The position numbers were made by a program, and so were the translations under genes. Shown in pieces: positions 25,634 to 34,636 of a DNA stretch of 64,000 nt. Each line of letters begins with the position of its first letter. Position 1 is the first letter of the stretch. Under the pieces are notes generated by a model that saw only the letters and a list, made by a program, of their open reading frames with translations, had not been told where the DNA came from and searched no databases. Source of the DNA: Maricaulis sp017643475 (GTDB lineage Bacteria; Pseudomonadota; Alphaproteobacteria; Caulobacterales; Maricaulaceae); contig NZ_CP138920.1 in NCBI RefSeq assembly GCF_047123815.1, positions 2,542,001-2,606,000 of the forward strand, read 5' to 3'.

Positions 25634-26682
25634 TCAGTCCAGATCTGCGGCGTCTTGCGTGACGTCGCCGGCCTGTTTGCGATCGGCGAGGGGTGTGACG
25701 CCAGCGTGTTGTTTGAAAGCCCTGTTGAAGTTGGATTTGGTGTTGAAACCGGAGGCCAGCATGATGTCGAAAACGCTCTCCCCATCGTGCTCCGCTGAAG
25801 CCAGCATGCCCATCGCGTTCTGGATCCGCAGCCGGTTTACATAGTCCGAGAAATTGCTGTTGGTGCAGGCATTGATGGCCTGGGAGACAAGCACCGGATT
25901 GACCAGCAGCTGTCGGCCGAGCTGTTTGACCGTCAGCCCCGGGCGCAGATAGGCCTGGCTGGATTGCATATGTTCATCAATCCGCGACATCATCTCTCGC
26001 ATGGAAATATCGGCATCCGGCGAGTGGGCAGCGGATAGCTCGATTTCTTCGGCGCTGATGCCCTCAAACAAGCGCCGATACTGCAGGCCGTGCAGGATGA
26101 ACAGGTTCACCATCGCGGCCAGTCCCAGAAAGACGAATAGTTCGGCTGTCTGGCTGGCCTGGTGATTGCCGGCCGCGCCCAGGCCGGAACTGACAGTGTT
26201 GACGAGGAGGATGATGCACTGAATGGCCAGCAGACGCCTCAGCCAGGTCAGTTTGAGGTCCTCAAAATCCGTGCGCGTCTGTTCGAGCGTGCGATGAAGG
26301 CGGGTGATCAGTCGCCAGGTCATGAAGCTGTAGATCGCGATGCTCGACAGGATGCCGAAGGCAAAGACAAAGATACTGACAGCCACCGTTGAGGAGATGA
26401 GGAAGGCCATGACTGGCGCAAGCGCGTGGAGCAGGTCAGGCGCGCTGGCCCGGCTGTCCGCCAGGGACAGGCTGCGTGTGTAGAGATAGATCAGCGGGCC
26501 GTAACAAAATCCCAGTGCGATCGCGAGGCTCGACAGGTTCAGGGACGTCCATCCGGCATGAACAAGGTTGATGCCCATGTGCGCGCTCAGAATGACCAGG
26601 CACAGGAACCGATTGGCCACGGTGCGCAATCGACCGCTCAGCACCAGATAGCTGACGAACGGGCCGACTGCAGAATGATCAC
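25634..26682 (-). pseudogene. Membrane-anchored AraC-family regulator (apparent 1-bp frameshift at the N-terminus)
   Basis: Membrane helices in the first 230 residues and a C-terminal AraC DNA-binding domain (LTVKQLGRQLLVNPVLVSQA, then LASGFNTKSNFNRAFKQHAG). The uninterrupted frame starts only at GTG 26644, inside what should be the first membrane helix. Adding one G to the run complementary to 26664-26665 extends the protein to GTG 26682 with a typical N-terminus (VIILQSGPFVSYLVLSGRL). A functional protein from GTG 26644 is also possible, and no clear ribosome site supports either start. Confidence 0.72.
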
Positions 26683-26915
26683 GATTTGAAGGGTACGGAA
26701 AACGTCTTCCAAGACCGGGCCCCGACGAGTTGATCGATCAGCGCTCAGGGTCGACCAATCCGCTGCTCCCGGCAAGCTCCGGGTGCGTTATGGAGGAACG
26801 CTTCGCAAGGCCCGCGCGCCAAAAGTTCTAAATCGCGATTCAGGTCGACCGTGTGAGCGAGACGGCGCTAGCACAGGGGTGTCGAACAACACTTCCCACC
26901 TTCCAGAAGTTATGA

Positions 26916-27947
26916 ATGAAGATCATTAGACAGGGCCGCGCAGCAACTGCACTGGCACTGGCTACTGCAGCCAGCGTGCTTGCTGTGCCCGCGGGTGTAG
27001 CGGCCCAGAACGAGGCCGGTTTCCGTCCCGTCGTTGCGCAGATGGAGGCGGTTCTGCAGGCGCATCATTTCAATCGCGATGAGCTGGAGGGGGAGCGATA
27101 TGACACCACGCTTGCCGCGCTCTATGCCGTTGCGGATGAGGCGCCCGACCAGGAAGCCTTCCTGGCAGGGTTTCAAGAGATCTGGAGCGATGGGCCCTTC
27201 TCCCATGTGAATCTGGTCGCCAGCGACAATACGTCAGAGGCGATGAGCGCCTTTTTTGACAGCATGAATGCCGGACCCGACGCGGTGCAGCTGCGGTGGG
27301 ACGAGGATGTTGCCGTGTTGAGTATCCACACGATGATGGGCCAGGACACGATTACGGCCATCGAGGCTGCAATAGATGAAGTTGCGGCACGTGATGCCGA
27401 CGCACTGATTATTGATCTGAGGCGTAATGAGGGCGGGGCTCTCGCGATGCGCCCGACGGTCGCCGGAGTGATCGATACGCCTCTGGACGCGGGTTACTTC
27501 ATCTCGAGACGCTGGACGGATCAGCATGACCGCCTTCCCGGTCGCCAAGAACTTGCAGCGCTGGAGGCCTGGTCAGGATGGTCTATCCGAGCGTTCTGGA
27601 ACGACATCGTCGACCAGGCTGTCATCCGGGTCCGGTTTGAACCGGCAGAGACGGTTTATCACGGCGAGGTTTTTGTGCTGACCAGCGAAACGACGGCCAG
27701 TGCCGCTGAAATGGCGGTCGAGGCGCTTCAGGCGTCTGGACGAGCTCAGGTGGTCGGCGAGCCAACAGCGGGAGAAATGCTCTCCCAGAAACCCTTTGAT
27801 CTGGATGGAGGATGTCTGTTGTTCCTCCCGATCGCTGACTATTACTCGCTGGCCAGCGGCCGCATCGAGGGCAATCCTGTTCAGCCGGACGTAGCGGTGG
27901 AGGCAGGCCAGGCGCTCGCCCGCGCGCTGGAGCTGGCGCGGCACTGA
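26916..27947 (+). CDS. S41-family (C-terminal processing/tricorn-like) peptidase
   Basis: 343 residues, signal peptide ending GVAAQ at about 31, so exported. The S41 catalytic fold is seen in ALIIDLRRNEGG and, about 110 residues later, VFVLTSETTASAAEMAVEAL, which carries the nucleophile Ser in TASAAE. There is no PDZ domain; an N-terminal helical domain occupies residues 35-110. This resembles the retinol-binding-protein-like/tricorn-core S41 subfamily. The substrate is unknown. A long leader separates it from the divergent AraC gene. Confidence 0.87.
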   Translation: MKIIRQGRAATALALATAASVLAVPAGVAAQNEAGFRPVVAQMEAVLQAHHFNRDELEGERYDTTLAALYAVADEAPDQEAFLAGFQEIWSDGPFSHVNLVASDNTSEAMSAFFDSMNAGPDAVQLRWDEDVAVLSIHTMMGQDTITAIEAAIDEVAARDADALIIDLRRNEGGALAMRPTVAGVIDTPLDAGYFISRRWTDQHDRLPGRQELAALEAWSGWSIRAFWNDIVDQAVIRVRFEPAETVYHGEVFVLTSETTASAAEMAVEALQASGRAQVVGEPTAGEMLSQKPFDLDGGCLLFLPIADYYSLASGRIEGNPVQPDVAVEAGQALARALELARH

Positions 27948-28197
27948 TGTGGCGGGGACAGGCCCGGAGCCTGCCCGTACGCGAACAGGATCGACAGCAA
28001 AGCGCGGCTAGATGTCTGGACCGCGGATGCTTGCCGCCTGCTCGTATTGCTCGCTGACTTGAACCCAAAACTTTGGCATTGCATGGTCGTCTGCGCCCGG
28101 GACATCGAGGTGCGCTCGTTTTGGAGCTTCATGTCCCGGCACGCATGCAATCTGGGCCCTGGATCTGCGGTGGCGCAGACCTAGTACAAGGCAGGTT

Positions 28198-29067
28198 ATG
28201 ATGAAGTCTATTCGTGCAGCATTCGTGGTTCTGGTCGTGTCAGCGATCGGTCTGGGCGTCGCCTTTCTTGCCGGGCAAGGGGATGAGCGTGTCTTCGGGC
28301 ACTCGGTGATCCTGGCCTGCGCTCTGGTGGCGTTTGGCGTGAACTGGCTGGTCTTCATCCCCTCGGCAGTGGCGCGCACAGAGCGCTACTACGATCTGAC
28401 GGGGGCGATCACCTATCTCAGCGTGATCGGGGTCGCCGCTGTGCTGGCCCAGCCCTTGGACCTGCGTGCGGCCGTTGCCGCGGGGCTGGTGGCGGTCTGG
28501 GCCATCCGGCTCGGCAGTTTCCTCTTTATGCGTATCAGCAAGGACGGGCATGATCGGCGTTTCGACCAGATCAAGACCAATCCCCTGCGTTTTCTCGTCA
28601 CCTGGACCCTGCAGGGGCTGTGGGTGACGTTGACCGCGGCCTGCGCCTTGATGATCATTTCCAGCGAGACGCGTCTAGACCCGGATCCGTTTTTCTTTGT
28701 GGGGCTTGCCCTCTGGGGGCTTGGTTTCGGCATCGAAGTCATTGCCGACACACAGAAGAGCGCATTCCGCAAGGACCCGGAAAATGCCGGTAAATTCATC
28801 ACCGGTGGCCTGTGGTCCTGGTCGCGCCATCCCAACTATGTGGGTGAGATCGTCCTCTGGCTCGGCATGGCTGTGATAGCCGTTCCGGTCCTCAGCGGTT
28901 GGCAATGGGTTGCCCTGATCTCCCCGCTGTTTGTCTATCTCTTGCTCAATCGCGTCAGCGGCGTGCCCCTGCTGGAAAAACGCGCCAGCGAGAAATGGGG
29001 CGAAGATCCGGCCTACCAGGCCTATTGCGAGAAGACACCGGTGCTTTTCCCGTTCGGGGCAAAGTAG
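28198..29067 (+). CDS. DUF1295 membrane protein (steroid 5-alpha-reductase-like)
   Basis: 289 residues with about seven membrane helices. The C-terminal signature GGLWSWSRHPNYVGEIVLWLG is the NADPH-site motif shared by DUF1295, isoprenylcysteine methyltransferase and 5-alpha-reductase C-terminal domains. Likely reduces an unsaturated lipid, but the substrate is not known. ATG 28198 and ATG 28201 are both possible starts. Confidence 0.9.
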   Translation: MMKSIRAAFVVLVVSAIGLGVAFLAGQGDERVFGHSVILACALVAFGVNWLVFIPSAVARTERYYDLTGAITYLSVIGVAAVLAQPLDLRAAVAAGLVAVWAIRLGSFLFMRISKDGHDRRFDQIKTNPLRFLVTWTLQGLWVTLTAACALMIISSETRLDPDPFFFVGLALWGLGFGIEVIADTQKSAFRKDPENAGKFITGGLWSWSRHPNYVGEIVLWLGMAVIAVPVLSGWQWVALISPLFVYLLLNRVSGVPLLEKRASEKWGEDPAYQAYCEKTPVLFPFGAK

Positions 29068-29412
29068 CCAGCGTCCCTGTTGTCATTGACATCCGGATTT
29101 GTGTATTGAGGCGCTTGCCTCTCATTATGTTATAATGTAACAACGCATGCATCGAATGAATTCGGGTTCCAGCGGTATCGTCTTCGCCTGAACCTGTAAG
29201 GATGCACGAAGTTCGCCTCCACGATCTTCTGCAAACCGGCCTGCCCGTCGCGGTGCTCAAAGCTACTTGTTCCCTTCAGCTAGAGTGTTTGCGGCGGGCA
29301 GGATCGGATCATCCGTTCGTCACTTCCAGCGTGGTCTTCGCACCAATGTGAACCCCTGCGCGTTGACCTGCCCGCCGGACTCGCGATGCTCGCTCGCAGG
29401 ACGGAGGACTTC
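29068..29412. other. Intergenic region with a Zur-like palindrome
   Basis: Apart from the palindrome at 29128-29142 I see no protein-coding gene here. Two very short frames follow the palindrome (ATG 29147, 14 codons; ATG 29202, about 47 codons), with no recognisable product. The stretch may be a long leader for the metallopeptidase gene at 29413. Confidence 0.5.
29128..29142 (+). promoter_or_regulatory. Zur-box-like palindrome overlapping a -10 element
   Basis: TGTTATAATGTAACA has 5-bp perfect arms (TGTTA/TAACA) and closely resembles zinc-regulator (Zur) boxes of alphaproteobacteria as I recall them. It contains a consensus -10, TATAAT (29131-29136), so a bound repressor would block the promoter. 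The nearest clear gene start is 270 bases downstream, a zinc-metallopeptidase homologue. Confidence 0.4.
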
Positions 29413-30816
29413 ATGAAATTTGTGAGTGGTGTAATCCTGGCTGCGGCGAGCAGCGGGGCAGTTTGGGCGCAGTGCGAGAGCGATATTTCGGTTAAAGTCG
29501 AGCGTCTGGCGCTGAACGACTGGCAGGTCAGCTATCGATTTGACCGAGATTTTGACCGGTTTGCCTTCATGCGTACAGGGGATGATTACCGTTAGGCGCG
29601 CTGGCAGGTCGCCACGTCCGGTGTCACTCTGGAGCGGGTAGAGGATGTCGACTATCTGATCGCGGAAATGCCGGTTGAGACTGTGACAGTCCGCTTTAGC
29701 TCGCTTGATCATCCCACGGTGTATGACAATCAGTCATTCCTCAATCTCGGTGGTGACAGCATCGGCATCTACACGGGCCAGTTACAGCTTCGACCGGTGT
29801 GTGGCGGGGAAGTCGGGGAGGGGGATCCGGTGCCACCCTACCACCGGTTTGCCTTCATCTCTCATCTCGACGAACCGGTACTTGTCCACGGTCAGCCAAG
29901 CTATCCCGATGATCAACATGCATTCAACGAACTGCTCGGCGCCTATGCCATGTACGGGGCGATGCCTGTAGAGGTTGGATCCGGCACGCGCATTGTGGTC
30001 TCCGATACGCTGCCCGAGCGCATGCCGTCAGTTATCGTACATGCACTGGAAGGGTCCCTGGAGACGCTGGCTGGCTCGTTCGAGCATCGTCTCGAGACTC
30101 CGCCTGTCCTGATGCTGGTCGAGCGTGCGGATGTGGGCAGTGGCATCGCGTTTCGCACCGGGGTGCTGGACAACCAGATCGCCGTGGAGATCGGCGGAGA
30201 CCAACTGTTCAGCGATGATCCGGACATGATGCGGCGCGTTGACCAGTTTGTCTCGCGTTTGATGGTGCATGAAGCGGTGCATTTGTGGAATGGCGGAGTG
30301 GTCACCAATTCAGAAGTGCTGGAATCCTGGATGCATGAAGGCAGCGCGGACCTGTTGAGCTGGCTTTCGTTGTTGGAGCAAGGGCTGATTGACCAGGCCT
30401 ATCTGGAGGGGCGGATGACGCTGGCCTTCAATCAGTGCGCTTCGGACCTGGAAAACGGCCCCTTGGTCGAGGCGCTCTCGCGTGGTCGTTACGACACCTA
30501 TTACGGCTGCGGAGCGCTGATGAACCTGGTTGTTGGGCATGCTGTGGATGTTGAGGACATGTCCCGTGGGTTGTTTGGTTTCTGGGCCGAGCTGATCCGG
30601 CGCGGGCTGGCCAATGAGGGGCAATCCTATTCTACCCGAGAATATTTCGAGCTGATGGATGAAGCGGGCGTTCCGGCATCCATTCGCGCGTGGATGGACA
30701 GAGTTCGGCTGGAGTCATTGGAAAACCCGGCAGAGGTGCTTTCTGGCCCACTGGAAACCGCCGGCTGGCGGGTTGAGAACAGTGAGGACGGTTACCGGCT
30801 GACCCTGACGCAGTAG
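29413..30816 (+). pseudogene. Secreted HExxH metallopeptidase-like protein with an in-frame TAG
   Basis: The frame runs 468 codons from ATG 29413 (GGAGG upstream) with one internal TAG at 29593-29595 (codon 61). Signal peptide ends AVWAQ. Downstream of the stop, the same frame continues to a zinc site HEAVH and, about 20 residues later, WMHEGSADLL, the gluzincin-type third ligand arrangement seen in M1/M61-like peptidases. The fragment after the stop could restart at 29668 but would lack a signal peptide. A TGG-to-TAG change or sequencing error would explain it. No sign of recoding. Confidence 0.75.
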
Positions 30817-30904
30817 TTCTGGCAGGATTTGCGCCTTGCTCCGCCCTGTCAGGCTTGAAAACATGCCTTGAGGGATTCGTTCCGGACCCGGGAGAGGGTA
30901 AAGC

Positions 30905-31210
30905 ATGCAATTTTCTATCACGCCGTCCACGGACGCCTTGGTGATCGCGCTGACGGGGACATTCCGCTTTGATGATCACGAGCTGTTCAAGGGCGTTCTC
31001 AAGGCCATCGACAATTTCGACGGCAAGGGAATCACGATCGACCTGGCGGGCACCGCGGCCCTCGATTCAGCAGGAGTGGGCATGCTCCTTCTGGCTCATG
31101 AACGCGCCAAGAAACAAAACAAGGTAGTCGCGCTGCGCGGGGCACAAGGCTCCGTCCAACAGGTTCTTGATGTCACCAAGATCGACAAGGTCGTGACTGT
31201 GCTGCGCTAG
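30905..31210 (+). CDS. STAS-domain protein (anti-sigma factor antagonist-like)
   Basis: 101 residues, a single STAS domain of the SpoIIAA/RsbV type. The phosphorylatable serine is in TAALDSAGVGMLLLAHERA. Such proteins switch partners with an anti-sigma kinase or act as signalling adaptors. It is followed 67 bases later, on the same strand, by a hybrid histidine kinase, so the two may be part of one output pathway. No RsbW-type kinase or PP2C phosphatase is adjacent. Confidence 0.9.
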   Translation: MQFSITPSTDALVIALTGTFRFDDHELFKGVLKAIDNFDGKGITIDLAGTAALDSAGVGMLLLAHERAKKQNKVVALRGAQGSVQQVLDVTKIDKVVTVLR

Positions 31211-31277
31211 GCCGTACCGCAGGAATTAAAAATTAAGCATGTTCATTTACGTTGCTTGGCGCAATCGGGAGGATGAC

Positions 31278-33077
31278 GTGTTCTGGACTGGCGTTGACAG
31301 ATTTGCAGGTGTTGAGACAAGCCAGGCGCCGGAACTGGCGCGGCGAATCCGTATCGCTGCAGCCTTTGCGCTTGTGCTTGCCTGCACGGCCTTCATCAAC
31401 TCCATTATTCTAACGGTGACAGGGCAAGGGCGCCCTGGCATGGCCGAGCTTGGACTGGCTTCCGGTGTGTTGTCAGTCATCATTGGTTTGTCCGGAATTC
31501 GTCTGCGTCGGCCCAATCTGACCATTGGTTTTATCCTCCTGATCACGATGCTGGTTTTTGTCGCGACAGCGTGGGGAAACCGAGGCGGTTTCCCGCCGGC
31601 TGCCGCCTACGTACCGGGCATTGTGCTGGGCGCTTATATCGCCTGGGGCTGGCGTGCCGCCGTTGGCGCGATCCTGCCGGTCGGGATATTCTACGGGCTT
31701 GTCCTGAAATGGGGTGCGGAATTCCGCGGTACAGAGCTGCAATATGATGCCAGTTTCATGCTGCCGGCACTGGTGATCGCCGCGATCATGGCCAGCGTCT
31801 GGATCGTGTTTTTCGGCTCCCTGATCCGCCAATCCTCTACAGAAAGTGCCCGGGCGTTGGAAGAGAAGAACGAAGCGCTTCAGGAGGCGCTGGACCGGGC
31901 CGAGGCGGCGAACCGTGCCAAGTCGGAATTCCTCGCCAATATGGGTCACGAGATCCGCACGCCACTCAATGGCGTTCTGGGCATGACGCGTGTCATGCTG
32001 CATGAAGGCGCGCCGGACAGCGAGGCCCGCAAACGCCTCGAACTGGTCAATGCGTCAGGCGAGAACCTGCTGGAATTGCTCAATGACGTGCTCGACCTGT
32101 CGGAGATCGAAGCAGGTGGGCTGCGGTTCGAGGAGCGCAGCTTCAACCTGTCCGATTTGCTCAAGGCTACCTGCGAGCCGTGGCGGACCCAGGCGGAGGA
32201 GAAGGGGCTGAAATTCGTGCTGGATGTCGAGCGGATTGAATACCCCGTTCTAAGGGGCGATGTCGTGCGCCTGCGTCAGGTACTCAATAACCTGTTGTCC
32301 AACGCGCTGAAATTCACCCATCGCGGGTCCATTACATTCGCTGTCGACCAGCGCGAGATGGCGGATGGTCATATCGAAACCTGGCTTGATGTCGAGGATA
32401 CCGGTGTTGGTATTCCCTCAGACAAACAGGCGCGGATTTTCGAGGCGTTCAGCCAGGTCGACACATCCATCAAGCGCCAGTACGGCGGTACCGGGCTGGG
32501 CCTGGCGATTTGCGACAAGCTGGTCAATGCGATGGGTGGAAAAATCCATCTGCGCAGCGCCATCGGCCAGGGGACGAGTTTCAAGGTCTCCCTGCAGAAC
32601 CGCCCCGCCGCAGTGACCGAGCTCGCCGGCACGCCGAGCGAGGAAACTCCGGTTGTTATCCGGGAGGGGTTCCGCCTCTTGCTGGTCGATGATGTGGCGA
32701 CCAATCAGCTGGTGTTGCGCGCCATGGTCCAGAATGCGGTTGAGGCCGACGACATGGTCATCGAGGTCGCTTCAGGCGGCCGGGAGGCCATCAACATGGC
32801 TTCGCTCAATGCGTTCGACATGATCCTGATGGACATCCAGATGCCAGAGATGGACGGGGTCACCGCCATGAAATGCATCCACGAAGTCCCGTCCTGCGCC
32901 CATACCCGCATCGTGGCCGTAACCGCGCTGGCGTCCGACGAGCACGAACAGCAGCTGCGGGCAGCCGGTTTCTCTGACTATCTCGCAAAGCCGGTTGGTA
33001 TTGACGGCCTGTGTCAGGTTTTCCGCCGCATGGTCGAGGACGAGACTGTCAGGCGGACGGCCGCCGCGGCCGGCTAG
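31278..33077 (+). CDS. Membrane hybrid histidine kinase with receiver domain
   Basis: 599 residues from GTG 31278, chosen because GGGAGG (31267-31272) lies five bases before it; ATG 31239 has none. About six membrane helices (residues 20-190), a short coiled coil, HisKA (EFLANMGHEIRTPLNGVLGM), HATPase (NNLLSNALKF, DTGVGI, GTGLGLAI) and a receiver (LLVDDVATN, phospho-Asp in MILMDIQMPEMDGV, Lys in AKPVG). Same domain order as the kinases at 13046 and 24145. It closely follows the STAS gene and its stop overlaps the convergent decarboxylase stop in CTAG. Confidence 0.93.
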   Translation: MFWTGVDRFAGVETSQAPELARRIRIAAAFALVLACTAFINSIILTVTGQGRPGMAELGLASGVLSVIIGLSGIRLRRPNLTIGFILLITMLVFVATAWGNRGGFPPAAAYVPGIVLGAYIAWGWRAAVGAILPVGIFYGLVLKWGAEFRGTELQYDASFMLPALVIAAIMASVWIVFFGSLIRQSSTESARALEEKNEALQEALDRAEAANRAKSEFLANMGHEIRTPLNGVLGMTRVMLHEGAPDSEARKRLELVNASGENLLELLNDVLDLSEIEAGGLRFEERSFNLSDLLKATCEPWRTQAEEKGLKFVLDVERIEYPVLRGDVVRLRQVLNNLLSNALKFTHRGSITFAVDQREMADGHIETWLDVEDTGVGIPSDKQARIFEAFSQVDTSIKRQYGGTGLGLAICDKLVNAMGGKIHLRSAIGQGTSFKVSLQNRPAAVTELAGTPSEETPVVIREGFRLLLVDDVATNQLVLRAMVQNAVEADDMVIEVASGGREAINMASLNAFDMILMDIQMPEMDGVTAMKCIHEVPSCAHTRIVAVTALASDEHEQQLRAAGFSDYLAKPVGIDGLCQVFRRMVEDETVRRTAAAAG

Positions 33078-34624
33078 ATTTCCGCCACGATGGTCTGAGG
33101 GCCGCCGGCCTTGAGGGCGCGCACCAGGGCTTCATCAAACTCGCCGGCCGTCCGGGCGGTTTGAGCGGGAACGCCAAAGCCTTCGGAGATCTTCACCCAG
33201 TCCATTTTCGGATTGTCCAGCGACAGCATTTGCTGGGCCGCGGGTCCCGGTTCGCCGGCGCCGACACGTGCCAACTCGAAATTCAGCACCAGGTAGGAGT
33301 GGTTGGCGAAGACGACATTGATGACGTTGAGGTTTTCGCGGGCCTGGGTCCACAGGGCCTGCAATGTGTAGGCGGCGGCACCATCTCCGCAGAGGGCGAA
33401 GATCTGCTGATCCGGGCAGGCGAGAGCTGCGCCCACGGCCTGGGGCATGCCGGAGCCCAGTGATCCGCCCGTGAGGCATAGCCAGTCATGGCGTGGGCCG
33501 GAGGTCAGCCAGGGAAAGATACCCATGCCCGAGGTGGTGGCATCATCACAGATCACGCTGTCCTCGGGCATGTGGCGCATCAGCGAGATACCGACAAATC
33601 CCGGGTTGAGTTCGGCTTCCGGGAAGAGTTTGGGGGCCTGCGCCTTCTTCGGAACAACCGGGCGGGCTGGCGCGCCGAAACGATCCGCGAGTGCTGAGAG
33701 CGCTGCGACGGTGTCACCCTCAGGGCCACCGAGCGGAACGACCGGAACGCCTTCCGGCGCAAACTCGCTGCGCTCGCCTGGATAAGCGAAAAAGGCGACA
33801 GGGGCCTTGGTGCCGGCGACGATCAACAGGTCGGCGTCTTTGAGTTCCTCCATCGCCTCGGCACCGAGATAACTCAGGCGTTTTGGCGCAATCCGGCCGT
33901 GGCCGCGCGCGATGCGGGCTATGAATGTATCCATGAAGAGTTTGGCGCCGGTGGCTTCGGCCAGGCGTCCGGCGGCCTCCAACCCGTCATCCAGACAGGC
34001 GTTGGAGCCGAGCAGGATGTGCGGGTTCTCGGCATTCTTGAGCGCCTCCTCGGCCGCATCGATGAGGATCGCGTCCACGGGCTGAAGCCCGGGCATCTCC
34101 TGGCTCTCGATGACGTCCGGTTCTGCATCCGACCAGGCGCAATCTGCCGGCAGGACGAGGCTGGCTACTCCGGGCTCGGGGCCATAGGACTGGCGCACGG
34201 CCTCCACGGCCAGGGTGGACAGTTCGCCAGGAGAGGTGACCTGCCCGACCCAGCGCGACATGGGGGCGACAACCCCGTCGATATCACTGGTCAGCGGCGC
34301 ATCATGTTCCAGGTGATACTGGGCATGATCCCCGACGATATTCACCACTGGCGCGTGTGCACGGCGAGCATTGTGCAGATTGGCCAGGCCGTTGGCTGCG
34401 CCCGGTCCGAGATGCAGCAGAGTCGCCGCGGGTCTTCCCGACATGCGCGCATAACCGTCTGCGGCACCCGTCGCCACGCCTTCAAAAAGACACAGGACAG
34501 ACTTCATGCCGTCCACACGATCCAGCGCTGCCACCATGTGCATTTCCGAGGTGCCCGGATTGGTGAAACAGGTATCGACGCCCTGGTTGATCAGGGTGCG
34601 CACAAGGCTTTCGGCTGCAAACAT
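33074..34624 (-). CDS. Thiamine diphosphate-dependent enzyme (benzoylformate decarboxylase / acetolactate synthase-like)
   Basis: 516 residues. ThDP fold: the activating glutamate in CLFEGVATGAADGYA (about residue 48), the ThDP/Mg motif GDGAAAYTL with an Asn about 26 residues later (FANHSY), and HLGPGAANG with a His in the place of His70 of benzoylformate decarboxylase. It is shorter than biosynthetic acetolactate synthase and has no regulatory subunit next to it. A gap of 12 bases to the FMN oxidase gene upstream suggests an operon acting on an alpha-hydroxy acid and its keto acid. Database names often say acetolactate synthase. Confidence 0.82.
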   Translation of the reverse strand: MFAAESLVRTLINQGVDTCFTNPGTSEMHMVAALDRVDGMKSVLCLFEGVATGAADGYARMSGRPAATLLHLGPGAANGLANLHNARRAHAPVVNIVGDHAQYHLEHDAPLTSDIDGVVAPMSRWVGQVTSPGELSTLAVEAVRQSYGPEPGVASLVLPADCAWSDAEPDVIESQEMPGLQPVDAILIDAAEEALKNAENPHILLGSNACLDDGLEAAGRLAEATGAKLFMDTFIARIARGHGRIAPKRLSYLGAEAMEELKDADLLIVAGTKAPVAFFAYPGERSEFAPEGVPVVPLGGPEGDTVAALSALADRFGAPARPVVPKKAQAPKLFPEAELNPGFVGISLMRHMPEDSVICDDATTSGMGIFPWLTSGPRHDWLCLTGGSLGSGMPQAVGAALACPDQQIFALCGDGAAAYTLQALWTQARENLNVINVVFANHSYLVLNFELARVGAGEPGPAAQQMLSLDNPKMDWVKISEGFGVPAQTARTAGEFDEALVRALKAGGPQTIVAEI

Positions 34625-34636
34625 CGGAGCGCTCCT

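Noticed and set aside
24070..25785. 571-residue minus-strand frame
   Set aside because: Lies opposite the hybrid kinase at 24145-25554, whose domains are unmistakable; composition is His/Arg/Gln-rich as in other shadows.
29593..29595. TAG as a pyrrolysine or readthrough codon
   Set aside because: No pyrrolysine machinery expected in this group and no stem-loop or context supporting recoding; a point change is simpler.
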